A DNA stretch of 64,000 bases from Plantago ovata. Lineage: Eukaryota; Streptophyta; Magnoliopsida; Lamiales; Plantaginaceae. Position numbers and translations under genes: made by a program. Where the stretch lies: contig CM051457.1 in NCBI GenBank assembly GCA_028274465.1, positions 56,456,425 to 56,520,424 of the forward strand. The letters are read 5' to 3'. Shown one piece after another: positions 35,213 through 46,680 of this stretch. The first letter of the stretch is position 1. Each line of letters starts with the position of its first letter. The notes beneath the pieces were generated by a model. That model searched no databases and was not told the DNA's origin. It saw nothing but the letters and a program-made list of their open reading frames with translations.

Positions 35213-35266
35213 GGCTCGAACTCGGGACCTCTAAGTTAGTCACACAACTCTTAACAAACTAGGCTA
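35213..35266 (-). promoter_or_regulatory. tRNA-like A and B boxes (possible Pol III promoter or SINE remnant)
   Basis: On the minus strand TAGCCTAGTTTGTTAAGAG (A-box-like) is followed about 30 bp later by GAGTTCGAGCC (B-box-like), the spacing of an internal tRNA-type promoter. The surrounding GGTCCCGAGTTCGAGCCCC resembles the head of plant tRNA-derived SINEs. It lies in the same direction as the element. A full tRNA fold is not evident, so I do not call a tRNA gene. Confidence 0.5.
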
Positions 35267-36614
35267 GCAAGTCAACTGATTTTTAAAGTCAAAGACAGTA
35301 AGTACATGATCGTACGGTTTTCAGAAATCAACTTTTGAAATTACTAAAACACCCTCAGTAGTAAATTGCAAAACATAACAACAATTTTAAGTAATATCGA
35401 AACAGTCCTCAAAAGAAAATCCGATTTAACAGTTTACTCCAGAGGTTGTGAAAATACTAACTTACCCTCAAAATAGTAATTGCAGAAATGTCCTTTTCAA
35501 AAACACAAACCACACTTAAACCCCACCAGTTTAAGAACATTAACATAACACTTCTCAGAAATCGAAACTCTCTTAAATTAGTTCAAAGTCAGTCAACCTT
35601 GGTCAAACATATTTCATCCAAGTCCTCACAGTTTCCAGTTTTCACAAATTAACCCCCACAAGATCTAAAACATAACAACAAGGTCCGAACGAAACCCAAA
35701 ACACAACAAGGTTAGTCTCAACCGTTCTAAATTGGTCCAGATCAGTCTTACAAGTTCGAATCGGTCAACAGAACAATTTCGGAATTCAAAGGTCTCGAAT
35801 GGTCAAATCAGTCAAACCACCCTACTGTAAGTACCAAATTCGAACAAAGGTCAAAGCTATGTTTCAGTTTACGGTCAATAGGCACAAGGGTAAACCGGAC
35901 ATAAAAGAAAAGAGAAAACGAAAAAGGAAAAGAACACGGCACTACCTTTGAACGAAAGGAAATGAGTCGAACTGCGAATTGAAAGGGAAAGGACATTAGA
36001 ACAAGATCCAATATACGAAATTAACCAAGAAACGACCTAAACGGAGCAGATTTGGTACTTACCGGACCGAAAAAGAGGAAGAGCACGGAGCAGAACCGGG
36101 CCACGACGAAACAGAGCAAGTCGGAATGTTCAAACGTAGCAGAAGGTACTGAAACAAAGTCGGGACGGAGCTGGGACGGCGCGAACGACGGCAAAATTGG
36201 ACCGAGCGACCGACGGCAGCGGCGGCGACTCGAACGGTACCAAAACGGAGGCGGCCGAATCGGATCGGAGAGACCGAATCGGCGGCAGCGGGACAGACTG
36301 GCGGCGGATTCGCAAACTGGACGGAGCAAAACGTAGTCGTAGAAAGGAGCCGAATCGGAGATGAGCGGACTGATCGGCAGCGGACGGAACAGAGGAAAAA
36401 GAAACCGTTGGTGGCTCGCGGTGGTGATGAATCGAGACCGGCGGCGGCGCGGGCGGGACCGAACAGGGACGGCGGCGGCGGGTTGCGGATGTATGGTGAC
36501 GATGAACAATGGTGAGCGAGAGAGATGAGAGGCAGAGAGTTTGTTTTTTTTCTTTCTTCAGGTTGTTTTGTGGGTGGCGTGGAGTAGAGGGGGAAAGAAG
36601 AGGGGGGCAAGGCT

Positions 36615-36632
36615 AGGGTTAGGGTTTAGGGT
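36615..36632 (-). promoter_or_regulatory. Telo-box-type motif in gag-only LTR
   Basis: On the minus strand this reads ACCCTAAACCCTAACCCT, containing the AAACCCTAA telo-box known from plant housekeeping promoters. The second LTR has it at 41510-41527. CT-rich and GC-rich leader-like sequence follows on the minus strand. Confidence 0.5.
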
Positions 36633-37179
36633 AAAGAATGGGCCATCAGACTTGGGCCAAAACGAGTTGGGCCAGTTGAAGGGAAAAAATGAAATTGGGC
36701 CTTAATTTGATTTGCTAGCTAATCCAAACAAGACGAATTGAATTAGCTCTACGCGAACTATCAAATGACGAATTAAAGTAAATTAAGTAATTACCGAATA
36801 AAATAATTTACTCCGATAATTAATTAATTTAAAATAATAAAAAAAATTAAATAGAAAATACGTGATGTTACACTCCACCACCCTTAAAAGAAGTTTCGTC
36901 CTCGAAACTTATCTAGCGTAAAATCATCAAACGGGGAACGGAGAATCGAAAGCCTTCAACTTCAAACGCCGGATGGAAGAACAAGTTTGCAATTCAAAGG
37001 TTAAGAGAAGTCGTAACTAACTTAAAGGAGTCAAAACATGCCTCTTCAACCACACCATTCGAACCATATGTCCCCGATAAAAAGTCGATAGCTTAACCCT
37101 CAAGTGAATCTATCCTTTAGCCACACTTGCCGAGGGAGTCTCATGTCCGATCATACTATAAGCTCTTGGCACCACTTCC

Positions 37180-38212
37180 TTGGTTCGTAAATGTCATGCC
37201 TCCAGAGTTTCCTTCTTCAGCCAGAGAGTTGCGTCTCGGACAAGCACTAATTTTATGCTTCTTGCTGCCACAAGCCAAACAACACCTTTTTCCTCCAGCA
37301 GTTCTCCTTCTCACGAGTTGCTCCTCCGCAGAAGTTGCGATTCCTCCTGGTTAACCCTCCAGTATTATCAACGAGTTGACGAGGTCGACATTGCCGCTAA
37401 TTTCGAGGATACTTGGATGGAAACGGACGATCCTTGTTATCCTTGCTACTTATGTGATCAAAACGTCTTTTTCCATATCGATGAGGTTCATAGCTCTCAA
37501 GCTCTCCTAAACCCTTCTACACTTCAGCAACCCTTTTCACAGCTTCCGTGTAGGTTGACATCTCGATCCCGAACAAGCAGTATCGAATCTCTGATTTCAA
37601 ACCCTTCACGAAAAGTCGCATCTTCTCCCTCTCGTCAATTTGAAGGTGTGGTACGTACGTCCACAGTCGTGTGAACTCGGCGACGGTCATTCCACCTTGC
37701 AGCAAATTGTGAAACTCGTCCCTTCTACCTTCTCGGACCAAACGAGGCACGAACTTGTCAGTGAACTCCCTCTCGAAATTCACCCACGTGCTATCAACTT
37801 TGTTTTGTCTCCACTTTGCGTTTACGGTTCTCCACCAATTTCGCGGTTCTTTGCCAAATTGAAAAGCTTCTTACTCAATCTTCCTTTCGTCAGGGAAGTG
37901 CAAGATCTAGAACAAATTCTCCATGCTCTCCAGCCCAAGCTCAGCTTTGCGGGCATTGGGTGCCCCATCGGACCTGTCGGGATGGAAACGAGCAAAATGT
38001 TCAGCAGCTTGATCGATCGTTTGAGTCGGTGGTGGTGGCGGTGTAACCAGCTGTGCAATTTGCGGTCTAGCATGGCGCATGTTCTCACTGAAGTTTCCCA
38101 AAGCTACAATGATCCGCTCCACTTGGTCCTGGTTGTTTCCATTGTTGTCGTTGCTGTCGTCATTGGTGTTGCTATTGCCATTGCCGTTGCGGGTGTTGTT
38201 CCTTGGAGCCAT
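37180..38212 (-). pseudogene. Retrotransposon gag of the non-autonomous element, frameshifted
   Basis: On the minus strand the frame opens at 38212 with an Asn/Asp-rich N-terminus (MAPRNNTRNGNGNSN) and a Pro run, then shifts frame near 37910. The gag core follows at 37783-37517 with NFEREFTDKFVPRLVREGRRDEFHNLLQ split across typical retrotrans_gag motifs such as FVKGL and SEIRY. A CCHC zinc knuckle C-x2-C-x4-H-x4-C (CLACGSKKHKISAC) lies at about 37281-37240. Gag would package RNA. At least two frame changes and a stop separate the parts. No protease motif follows, so the element is gag-only by structure and not by truncation at the LTR. Confidence 0.7.
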
Positions 38213-39077
38213 CCTATCGCAGTTAGTCTAAGGGAAGTAACGTAATAAACATCCTCGAGCGTGACTATCTTAAGGCGTAAACGTGAACCAAGGCACTAAC
38301 TTAAGTCACTCTAACGTGAACGAGCAAGAGTCGCGCAAGAGTAAACAAAATTACTAAAGTCAAATTCTAACTAGAGGGTCAATAGGATGATAGCAACTAA
38401 TCAATAAGTAAATCCTCGAGTGTGTCTAACCTAGCATGCAAGGCATACATAAATTGAAAAGCAAAGATAAAGCATAAGTAGCAAATTCATATGCGGCGTA
38501 AAACATTCTTAAACATTAAGCATGCAATAAAAGCGTTCTCTCATAAAGTGATAAGTCATTTGACCTCAGTTAACACGAATCACTTAAACAGTCGGCCGCC
38601 TGCTAGTGATTTATGTCGACTTTGGTTAAACAATAGATTACAGTATGACAGAACCAAGCAAGAACATATGTGAACTTCGATAAGTAAAACAAATGCATAA
38701 ATAAGCGTTTAAACCATAAAACATGCAACTAATGACATTATAGTAATTAAACATACTTTTAAACAAATACTCATGCATTTAGAAGAAACAATATTATCGC
38801 CTTAAAGAAAATGAACAAAGCAGCATTAGGAAGCTTGTGAACTTAGTAGAAGTTAAACAGAATGAACAAGAAAGTTTCGGAATATGGAAGACAGAACAGT
38901 AGGACAGCTGACAGTCCAACATGACGGTTCAGAGTTAATGCGGAAGACCAAAGTTTAAAAGAGATTGAACAAAACAACTCAATCTATATCCAGTGACTCG
39001 GACCCTCACACACACCCCATAGGCCAGAAGATCCTATCCTAGCAAGCTCGAGTTTGAACTCAAGCTCTGATACCAAC

Positions 39078-41786
39078 TGTAACGGTACCGGTTTTTAAAA
39101 ACAAACAATTTTCTTGAAAAAGGAAAATCCGAAATAATTTTAAAAGCAATGGTCGGCAATAAAGGCCATAATAATATTTGACGCGCACAGCGCTAACAGA
39201 ATCAAGTAAATATCCAATAATAACTTAGAAATCAAATGAATAACAACTATTGAAGACAGTGAAAAGTTTCATCTTCTTATTTTGAAATAAATTTCCAAAG
39301 ACACCCCAAACCCTTCTCTCAGTCGCTGGCATCCTACTCGCGTGCATCCTTAGTAGTATCTGGAAGGAAGGAATTTTGAAAACAAAGAGAGTGTGAGATA
39401 AAGGATCTCAGTGAGGTTCTAAGTTAACAAACAGAATGTAAACAGTTTTTGAAATCAAAATCCTTTTCAGCAAATAATATAACAAACAGAACAGATGAGA
39501 GAACATAAATACAGAACAGATAAGTCGAAGTCCGTTGGTGCAGCCCGCCTTATTTCTCCTACTCCCAATAGCCCTTATAGCTCCCTCCAGAGGGTATACC
39601 ACTCCGGACAGAAACAGAAAACCCCCGTGTACTTTGGGGAAACAGAACCTACGACCCTAATAGACCTCAGCGACTTCTGCCTCGCGTCTAAAAGGGATTT
39701 GACTAGGAAATAACCAAGCAAACCCGATAGTCCTCTACTACCCAAGTCTACCTAGTTACGACCTAATCGACCGGTCACACAGAAACAGACAGAACAGATA
39801 CAGATCAAACAGATACGAACAATCAAACACCGAGAAGTGTTCCTGCAGAAAGGTTAATCCAGAACATAGTAGCAATAAACAAAGAAAGTAAATAGTCATA
39901 CTTAGGACTTAGTTACTTGTACGCGGTAGCATACGGTAAAACAGTATATATAGTAATAGATACATATTGTCACATAGCCTTCCAGTTTTTCGCAAATAGA
40001 TAGGTTTTGGGGTGAACACTCACCTCAACTTGAAAGCAAAAGTCTTCAACGAGCAGCGAACTTATGAGCTAACGAACGACGGAGAACCTAAACAGAAAGT
40101 ATCTAGTTACTAACTAGAAGTTGAACGAAAGCTAAACGAATGAAAATAAAAAGTTCGGTGAAGGATTAGCAAAGGAGGGGCTCGAACTCGGGACCTCTAA
40201 GTTAGTCACACAACTCTTAACAAACTAGGCTAGCAAGTCAAGTGATTTTTAAAGTCAAAGACAGTAAGTACATGATCGTACGGTTTTCAGAAATCAACTT
40301 TTGAAATTACTAAAACACCTTCAGTAGTAAATTGCAAAACATAACAACACTTTTAAGTAATATCGAAAGAGTCCTCAAAAGAAAACCCGATTTAACAGTT
40401 TAGTCCAGAGGTTGTGAAAATACTAACTTACCCTCAAAATAGTAATTGCAGAAAAGTCCGTTTCAAAAACAAAAACCACACTTAAACCCCACGAGTTTAA
40501 GAACATTAACATAACACTTCTCAGAAAATCGAAACTCTCTTAAATTAGTTCAAAGTCAGTCAACCTTGGTCAAACATATTTCATCCAAGTCCTCACAGTT
40601 TCCAGTTTTCACAAATTAACCCCCACAAGATCTAAAACATAACAACAAGGTCCGAACGAAACCCAAAACACAACAAGGTTAGTCTCAACCGTTCTAAATT
40701 GGTCCAGATCAGTCTTACAAGTTCGAATCGGTCAACACAACAATTTCAGAATTCAAAGGTCTCGAATGGTCAAATCAGTCAAACCACTCTAGTGTAAGTC
40801 CCAAATTCGAACAAAGGTCAAAGCTATGGTTCAGTTTACGGTCAATAGGCACAAGGGTAAACCGGACATAAAAGAAAAGAGAAAACGAAAAAGGAAAAGA
40901 ACACGACACTACCTTTGAACGAATGGAAATGAATCGAACTGCGAATTGAAAGGGAAAGAATATTAGAATAAGATCCAATATACGAAATTAACCAAGAAAC
41001 GACCTAAACGGAGCAGATTTGGTACTTACCGGACCGAAAAAGAGGAAGAGCACGGAGCAGAACCGGGCCACGACGAAACAGAGCAAGACGGAATGTTCAA
41101 ACGTAGCAGAAGGTACTGAAACAAAGTCGAGACGGAACTGGGACGGCGCGAACGGCGGCTAAATCGGACCGAGCGACCGACGGCGGCAGCGGGACAGACT
41201 GGCGGCGGATTCGCAAACTGGCCGGAGCAAAACGTAGTCGTAGAAAGGAGCCGAATTGGAGCTGAGCGGACTGATCGGCAGCGGACGGAACAGAGGAAAA
41301 AGAAACCGTTGGTGGCTCGCGGTGGTGATGAATCGAGACCGGCGGCGGCACGGGCGGGACCGAACAGGGGCGGCGGGTTGCGGATGTATGGTGACGATGA
41401 ACAATGGTGAGCGAGAGAGATGAGAGGCAGAGAGTTTGTTTATTTTCTTTATTAAGGTTGTTTTGTGGGTGGCGTGGAGTAGAGGGGGAAAGAAGAGGGG
41501 GGCAAGGCTAGGGTTAGGGTTTAGGGTAAAGAATGGGCCATCAGACTTGGGCCAAGAACAATTGGGCCAAAACGAGTTGGGCGAACTGAAGGGAAAAAAT
41601 GAAATTGGGCCTTAATTTCATTTGCTAGCTGATCCAAACAAGACGAATCAAATTAGCTCTACGCGAACTATCAAATGACGAATTAAAGTAAATTAAGTAA
41701 TTACCGAGTAAAATAATTTACTCCGATAATTAATTAATTTAAAATAATAAAAAAATAAAATTAAATAGAAAATACGGGATGTTACA
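39078..41786 (-). repeat. 5' LTR of the gag-only element
   Basis: 2709 bp, the partner of 34133-36872. The tRNA-like box pair is conserved at 40179-40232 and the telo-box at 41510-41527. The GC-rich block is about 45 bp shorter. The element's primer site adjoins its left edge. Confidence 0.85.
40179..40232 (-). promoter_or_regulatory. tRNA-like A and B boxes in second LTR
   Basis: Identical A-box-like TAGCCTAGTTTG and B-box-like GAGTTCGAGCC as at 35213-35266, with the same spacing. Conservation between two LTRs only shows recent common origin, not function. Confidence 0.5.
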
Positions 41787-41791
41787 ATATT

Positions 41792-42564
41792 GATAAGCTG
41801 GCCAGCTGTTTAACCAATCACAACTATGAACGACTATGAGCAGTGCTCTCCTGTGCTACACGTGAGAGATGAATCCTTCACAAAATCACTTATCACCCCC
41901 ATTTGTATGTAACCATAATCCTGGACCGTGTCTTGAGTCAACTGCTTATTCAGAGCTGACATCGACGGGTCCACCAAGGATATGGGCAACAAATATGATG
42001 ATAAAGTCTTGTAAGTCCAAAGGACGACTGGCATCACTTGGACAACTTTCCGGTTCCCATAGACACTTCGGTGTAGAGTATACATCGATGGGAGTTTCCG
42101 GTGGGTACTTCCATTGTTCGGTAATCACCCTTCGAACAACTATGCGGAGTTATGGGAACGTTTCTAGATTGTCTAACAATCCGTTCCGTGACCGTGGGAT
42201 CGGCTCACACTTGCTCTAACAAGTATAACCTCCACGCATACTAGTCTCACCTGGTTCATTCAGACCCCTAAATCCGAGATGAACCTCGACTAGGGAGAGT
42301 TTGGGATAGATGATAACTCACATAGCTCCCACTATCTGTGTGATCGGTCATCTATCCGAGGGGACATGTTTGATATCAATACAGACAGGAATAGAGATAT
42401 GACATGCTGTATGCCTGGTGTAATGTAAATATGAAAGCGATACTCAATAGTCAAACAAACAAACATATATTATATTACGTTGACCTGTGTAATAGTACAT
42501 ATATGCCCTTAATAGGGGTTGTATGCCCTTAATAAAGACTGTCTCTAGGACATATACACTATCA
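41792..42564 (-). repeat. Shared Copia-A/Copia-B LTR, right part
   Basis: Resumes with GATAAGCTGGCCAGC after the ATATT duplication and ends ACACTATCA at 42564, immediately before the Copia-B polypurine tract (minus strand AGTGGGAGAT). It is therefore also the 3' LTR of Copia-B. Confidence 0.85.
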
Positions 42565-42584
42565 ATCTCCCACTTGGACTAGAG

Positions 42585-44660
42585 CTAGTCACCTTTATGC
42601 TTAATGCATAGATTAACATAATGTCTTAAGTGGGCATCCACTAATAAGACCTTGGTGAAAGGATCTGCCACGTTGTCCGTGGTTGAGACACGTTCTATAC
42701 TAACTTCTCCTCTATCAATAATCTCACGTATAACGTGATACTTTCTAAGTACATGTTTTTTCTTGTTTGTAGATCTAGGCTCCTTGGCTTGAGCGACGGC
42801 GCCCGTGTTGTCACAATAAATCGTTATTGGACTAGGAGCAGGAATAACCCTCAATTCCTTCAAGAACTCTGAAATCCAGACATCTTCTTTCAATGCTTCT
42901 GATGCAGCAATGTACTCGGCTTCTGTGGCTGAGTCAGCAATCGTGGCTTGCTTAGAACTCTTCCAACAGATAGCTCCTCCGTTCAATTTGAATACGTATC
43001 CTGTCTGTGACTTAAAGTCATCAGGATTTGATTCAAATCCAGCGTCGACATAACCAGACATCTTTAATTCTGGTTCTCCACCAAACACTAAGAACATTTC
43101 CTTAGTCCGTCGAAGGTACTTAAGGATGTTCTTTACAGCAGTCCAGTGAGGTACTCCTGGATTCTGTTGGTGTCGACAAGTGACACTAAGCGCATATGCC
43201 ACATCTGGCCTTGTGCAATTAATTGCATACATAATAGACCCTACTGCCGAAGCATAGGGCACACGACTCATTGCCTTTCTTTCTTCATCAGTTTTAGGAC
43301 TATCCTTAACTGATCGCACGATCCCATACCTAGCTGGGAGAAATCCTCTCTTTGAGTCGTCCATCTTATGACGCTTCAGTATTTTGTCGATGTAGGTGGA
43401 CTGTGTCAATCCTAACATCCTTTTGGACCTATCTCTATAGATCTTTATCCCTAGGATGTAGTTCGCTTCACCCAAGTCCTTCATTGAGAAGGTACTTGAT
43501 AACCAAACTTTAGTCTCTTCTAGCATAGAGACATTGTTTCCCATGATCAAAATGTCATCAACATAAATGATCATGAAAACGACTCCCTTGTCGCTGTGCC
43601 TAGTGTAGACACAAGGATCTTCTACGCTTCTGACGAAGTCAAACGATTTGACAGCTTCGTCAAAGCGGATATTCCATCTCCTAGACGCTTGCTTTAGCCC
43701 ATAGATGGGTCTCTGTAATTTGCATACAGCAGTTGGCTTGGTTTTACTAATAAAACCTTCCAGCTGTACCATATAGACCTCTTCCTCAAGGTTTGCCATT
43801 GAGGAAGGCAGTCTTTACATCCATCTGCCAGATCTCATAATCATAGTAGGCAGCTATCGCAAGTAGAATTCGAATAGACTTCAACTTTGCTACCGGTGAA
43901 AAGGTTTCATCGTAATCGATGCCATACCTCTGTGTGTAGCCCTACGCCACAAGTCTAGCCTTGTGCGTTTGTACCTTGCCACCGGCATCTGTCTTTCGTT
44001 TAAAGACCCATTTTCACCCAATAGGTCTAACCCCTTGGGGCAAGTCTACCAAGCTCCAAACTTGGTTCAGGTACATGGAGTCTATTTTCAATTCCATGGC
44101 CTCTTTGCATCTGTCTGAGTCAATATCATTTATTGCCTCTTTGTAGGTCTCGGGGTCTTCCGATCTGATAAGCCAACATCAAGTTCACTGATGTCTTCTA
44201 TCATAAGGCTTTGCTTCTGAGGTCCTTTTGGGATCCTCTTCGACCTACGGAGCTCGACTGGTGCTTCTGTCGGCGTTTCTGGTGCTTTTCTTTTCTGGCT
44301 TCGTGTAACACGAACATTATCAGTGGGCACTAATGCAGTCGGTCGCGTGCTACGACCCTGCTCCCTAGCGGGAGGCTGCTCTTGTGCAACTTGTTGCACA
44401 TGTTGATTGACAACGGGTTATATTGGTGTGGTTTCAACTGTTGATCTAATCACATGACTCCCACTGACTATGACATGCCTAGCAAGTGTCATATCATTAC
44501 CCTTGTCTGCTTCGAAAGCTCCCACTGAACTTGAGTCCAAATCAGAAGATTTAGAGAACTCATGTTCGCGCGTGTCAAAATCTTTAATTTCTTCAAGTTC
44601 TATCATATCATCTAACCTCTCTTCTTCGAGGTATTCTGCTTCTAAAAACTTGACGTTTCT
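42585..44660 (-). pseudogene. Copia-B reverse transcriptase / RNase H, frameshifted near 43800
   Basis: The open frame 42585-43799 covers RT from EEEVYMVQLEGF through catalytic YVDDILIMGNN and all of RNase H (SGYVDAGFESNPDD, ATEAEYIAASEA, YCDNTGAVA, NVADPFTK). A frame change near 43800 separates it from the RT N-terminus at 43800-44140 (KWVFKRK-type motifs on broken frames). 44130-44399 is the Arg/Pro-rich linker with RRSKRIPKGPQ. The region is the more complete counterpart of Copia-A 707-1660. Confidence 0.85.
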
Positions 44661-44667
44661 AGATACT

Positions 44668-45913
44668 TGATGAACGGGCTGGATGTCGTGTTCCAACGAA
44701 TATCAAATAAATTTGTATTTAGCCAAAGGCAATTCACAACTACAACGAAAACCGTAGTGTAGCAGTAGAATAACCTCGAGTGTCGATCTCTAAGGACTAT
44801 AACTAGCTTTATCTAATCTAATTTAGAATATAAAACAGCAGACGATTTAGCAAAGGTTTTTCTTAACAGATAATGGAGATTGGTTATAGTATGGTCCTTC
44901 AAAGCATAACGAGTTAATAATCATGCATAAATTCCTCAGTTTTGCATAGAGATCTTTGATCAATGAATTGTCCAGTTGCAATTATCAAACACTACGAAGA
45001 TATAGATTTAGATAGGTCAAAGACCAATGAATTGTCCAATTGTGTGCAATAATTAATCAACAATACGAAGATAGAGATTTAGATAGATCAAAGAAAGAAA
45101 GCAATAACTCAGAGTATAATGCGCGATATAGACATTAGCATAATTATTAACCCTTCGCCAAGAATTCACATACTATCACCAACGAGAAGTTTAGCTACTC
45201 ATAGTTGTCATGCAATCAACAGAAATCATAGAAGAAAACATGTTGAAAGATATATAAAAATAAGTAGAAAAACCGTGAGATACAATGTTACCGAAGGTTG
45301 TCAATCTCCGAAGAATCGCGATCTTACAAGCTCCAAACTGCTAAGAAAAAGTATCTCCTAAGCTATGAACCCCCAGAACAGGCTCTGGGGAATTCCTACC
45401 TAAAACTACAGAGAGAGGTGAGAGAAAAGGTCTGGAAAAGTATGAAAAACGGAGAAAAACTAAGCAACTATATATAGGCTACGAATTGTGCGGGGCGAAG
45501 GGCCCCACACACTGGGCGATTCGCCTGATGTGGGGCGATTCCCGGGCGATTCGCCCGGGAGTATTTTTCAGCCCGGAACGCGTTTTCGACGCGTTTTTGG
45601 ATTTCTTCCTCTTTTCGGACTCGGTTTCTGACTTCTAGTGGCCTTCTAACCTCCAGATTCGACCCCTAGACTTCAAATCCTATCCGGAATTTTTCAGATA
45701 CTCCAATTAGGCTTCTGGAACACCAATTCCTTGTCTACTTCAATATATTTGCCCGGAAATCCTCGTTTTTCAACCAAAACCTGTAAAATAAAGACTAAAG
45801 GGAAACGTGACACTATTCTAATAAAATGCACTAAAATATAGCTAAATTAACATAGAGGATAGCTAAAATAGGTGAAAAAGACTCGAATGAAAGTGTAAAA
45901 TACACATTCATCA
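44668..45913 (-). repeat. Athila-type solo LTR
   Basis: Begins TGATGAACGGG and ends ACACATTCATCA, the reverse complement of the LTR termini of the element at 49375-58759. Target duplication ATACT is at 44663-44667 and 45914-45918. Copia-A shows the empty site near 1845 (CTAGATACTATCACC). It is diverged from the two Athila LTRs by many substitutions and carries a GC-rich GGGCGATTCGCC inverted-repeat block near 45490-45570. A solo LTR arises by recombination between the two LTRs of a full element. Confidence 0.9.
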
Positions 45914-45918
45914 ATACT

Positions 45919-46680
45919 ATCACCTTGTGATCTTCAGCATGATAGAGTTCATAGCCTCTCGTCTGACGAGGATAGCCTATGAAATAAACTTTGGCACCCT
46001 TGGCATCTAACTTATCAGTGAGCAACAATTTGACTATCGTAGGACAGCCCCAAGGTCTAAGATAGCCCAGTGAGGGCTTCTTTCCTTTCCATAACTCATA
46101 AGGAGTTATCTCCACTGATTTAGATGGTACACGGTTCAGAATGTAGATTGCAGTTTGTAGCGCATATCCCCATAGATATTTTGGAAGAGTCGAGAATCCA
46201 ATCATTGATCTCACCATGTCTAGCAGGGTTCGATTCCTTCTCTCAGACACACCATTTAATTGTGGTGTTCCAGGAGGGGTCCGTTGCGATTGAATTTCAT
46301 TCTCCTTCAAGTAGTCGATAAATTCTTCACTAAGGTATTCACCTCCTCGATCTGATCGAAGAGTGACTATTCTTAGGTTCAATTCATTCTCGACCTCATT
46401 CCTAAACTCCTTGAATTTCCCAAAGGTCTCAGATTTATTCTTCATAAGATAAATATATCCATACCTTGATAAATCGTCAGTAAAGGTAACGAAGTAAGAA
46501 TAACCTCCACGTGCTTGGACTTTAAAAGGTCCACATACATCGGTATGTATGAGCTCTAAGCAGCGAGTGGCACGAACACCTTGTCCAACAAAGGGTTTGT
46601 TCGTCATCTTACCCTTAACACATGATTTGCATGTACCATATGATTCGAAATCAAATGGTTCTAAGTAGTCCAACTTCTTA
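45919..46680 (-). pseudogene. Copia-B integrase, split from gag by a frameshift
   Basis: The frame holds [28 protein letters not shown] and [11 protein letters not shown]: the zinc-binding cysteines and all three catalytic acids are intact. Its C-terminal end is cut at 45918 by the solo LTR. The frame upstream (gag and the HHCC histidines) ends near 46661, so one base separates the two frames. Confidence 0.85.

Larger units (their letters stand above)
34133..36872 (-). repeat. 3' LTR of the gag-only element
   Basis: 2740 bp, very long for an LTR. It is highly similar to 39078-41786, with scattered substitutions and an indel near 36210-36270. It holds a tRNA-like A/B box pair (35213-35266), a GC-rich block (36120-36480) and a telomere-box motif (36615-36632). 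The overlapping Pro/Ser/Arg-rich frames in the GC-rich block are composition effects. Confidence 0.85.
34133..41786 (-). mobile_element. Gag-only non-autonomous LTR element (TR-GAG-like), 7.65 kb
   Basis: Two LTRs of 2740 and 2709 bp (34133-36872, 39078-41786; TGTAACGG...ATGTTACA) flank a 2.2 kb internal region. The target duplication ATATT is present at 34128-34132 and 41787-41791, and the empty site is seen in the Copia LTR at about 60375-60385. On the minus strand the internal part starts with a primer site TGGTATCAGAGC (39065-39076) and ends with a purine-rich AAGGGTGGTGGAG next to 36872. It encodes only a gag-like product, with no protease, RT or integrase, so transposition would need enzymes from another element, probably Ty3/gypsy given the gag type. 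Confidence 0.85.

Noticed and set aside
35203..35280. A true tRNA gene
   Set aside because: A/B-box-like motifs are present, but no acceptor stem or anticodon arm is evident by eye; described as tRNA-like only.
36052..36610. Overlapping long ORFs on both strands in the GC-rich part of the gag-only LTR
   Set aside because: Open frames on several strands at once with Arg/Pro/Ser bias are a result of high GC; the second LTR does not keep them.
42585..43799. Copia-B RT/RNase H as an intact stand-alone gene
   Set aside because: Its apparent start lies inside RT; the frame is a fragment of a shifted polyprotein.
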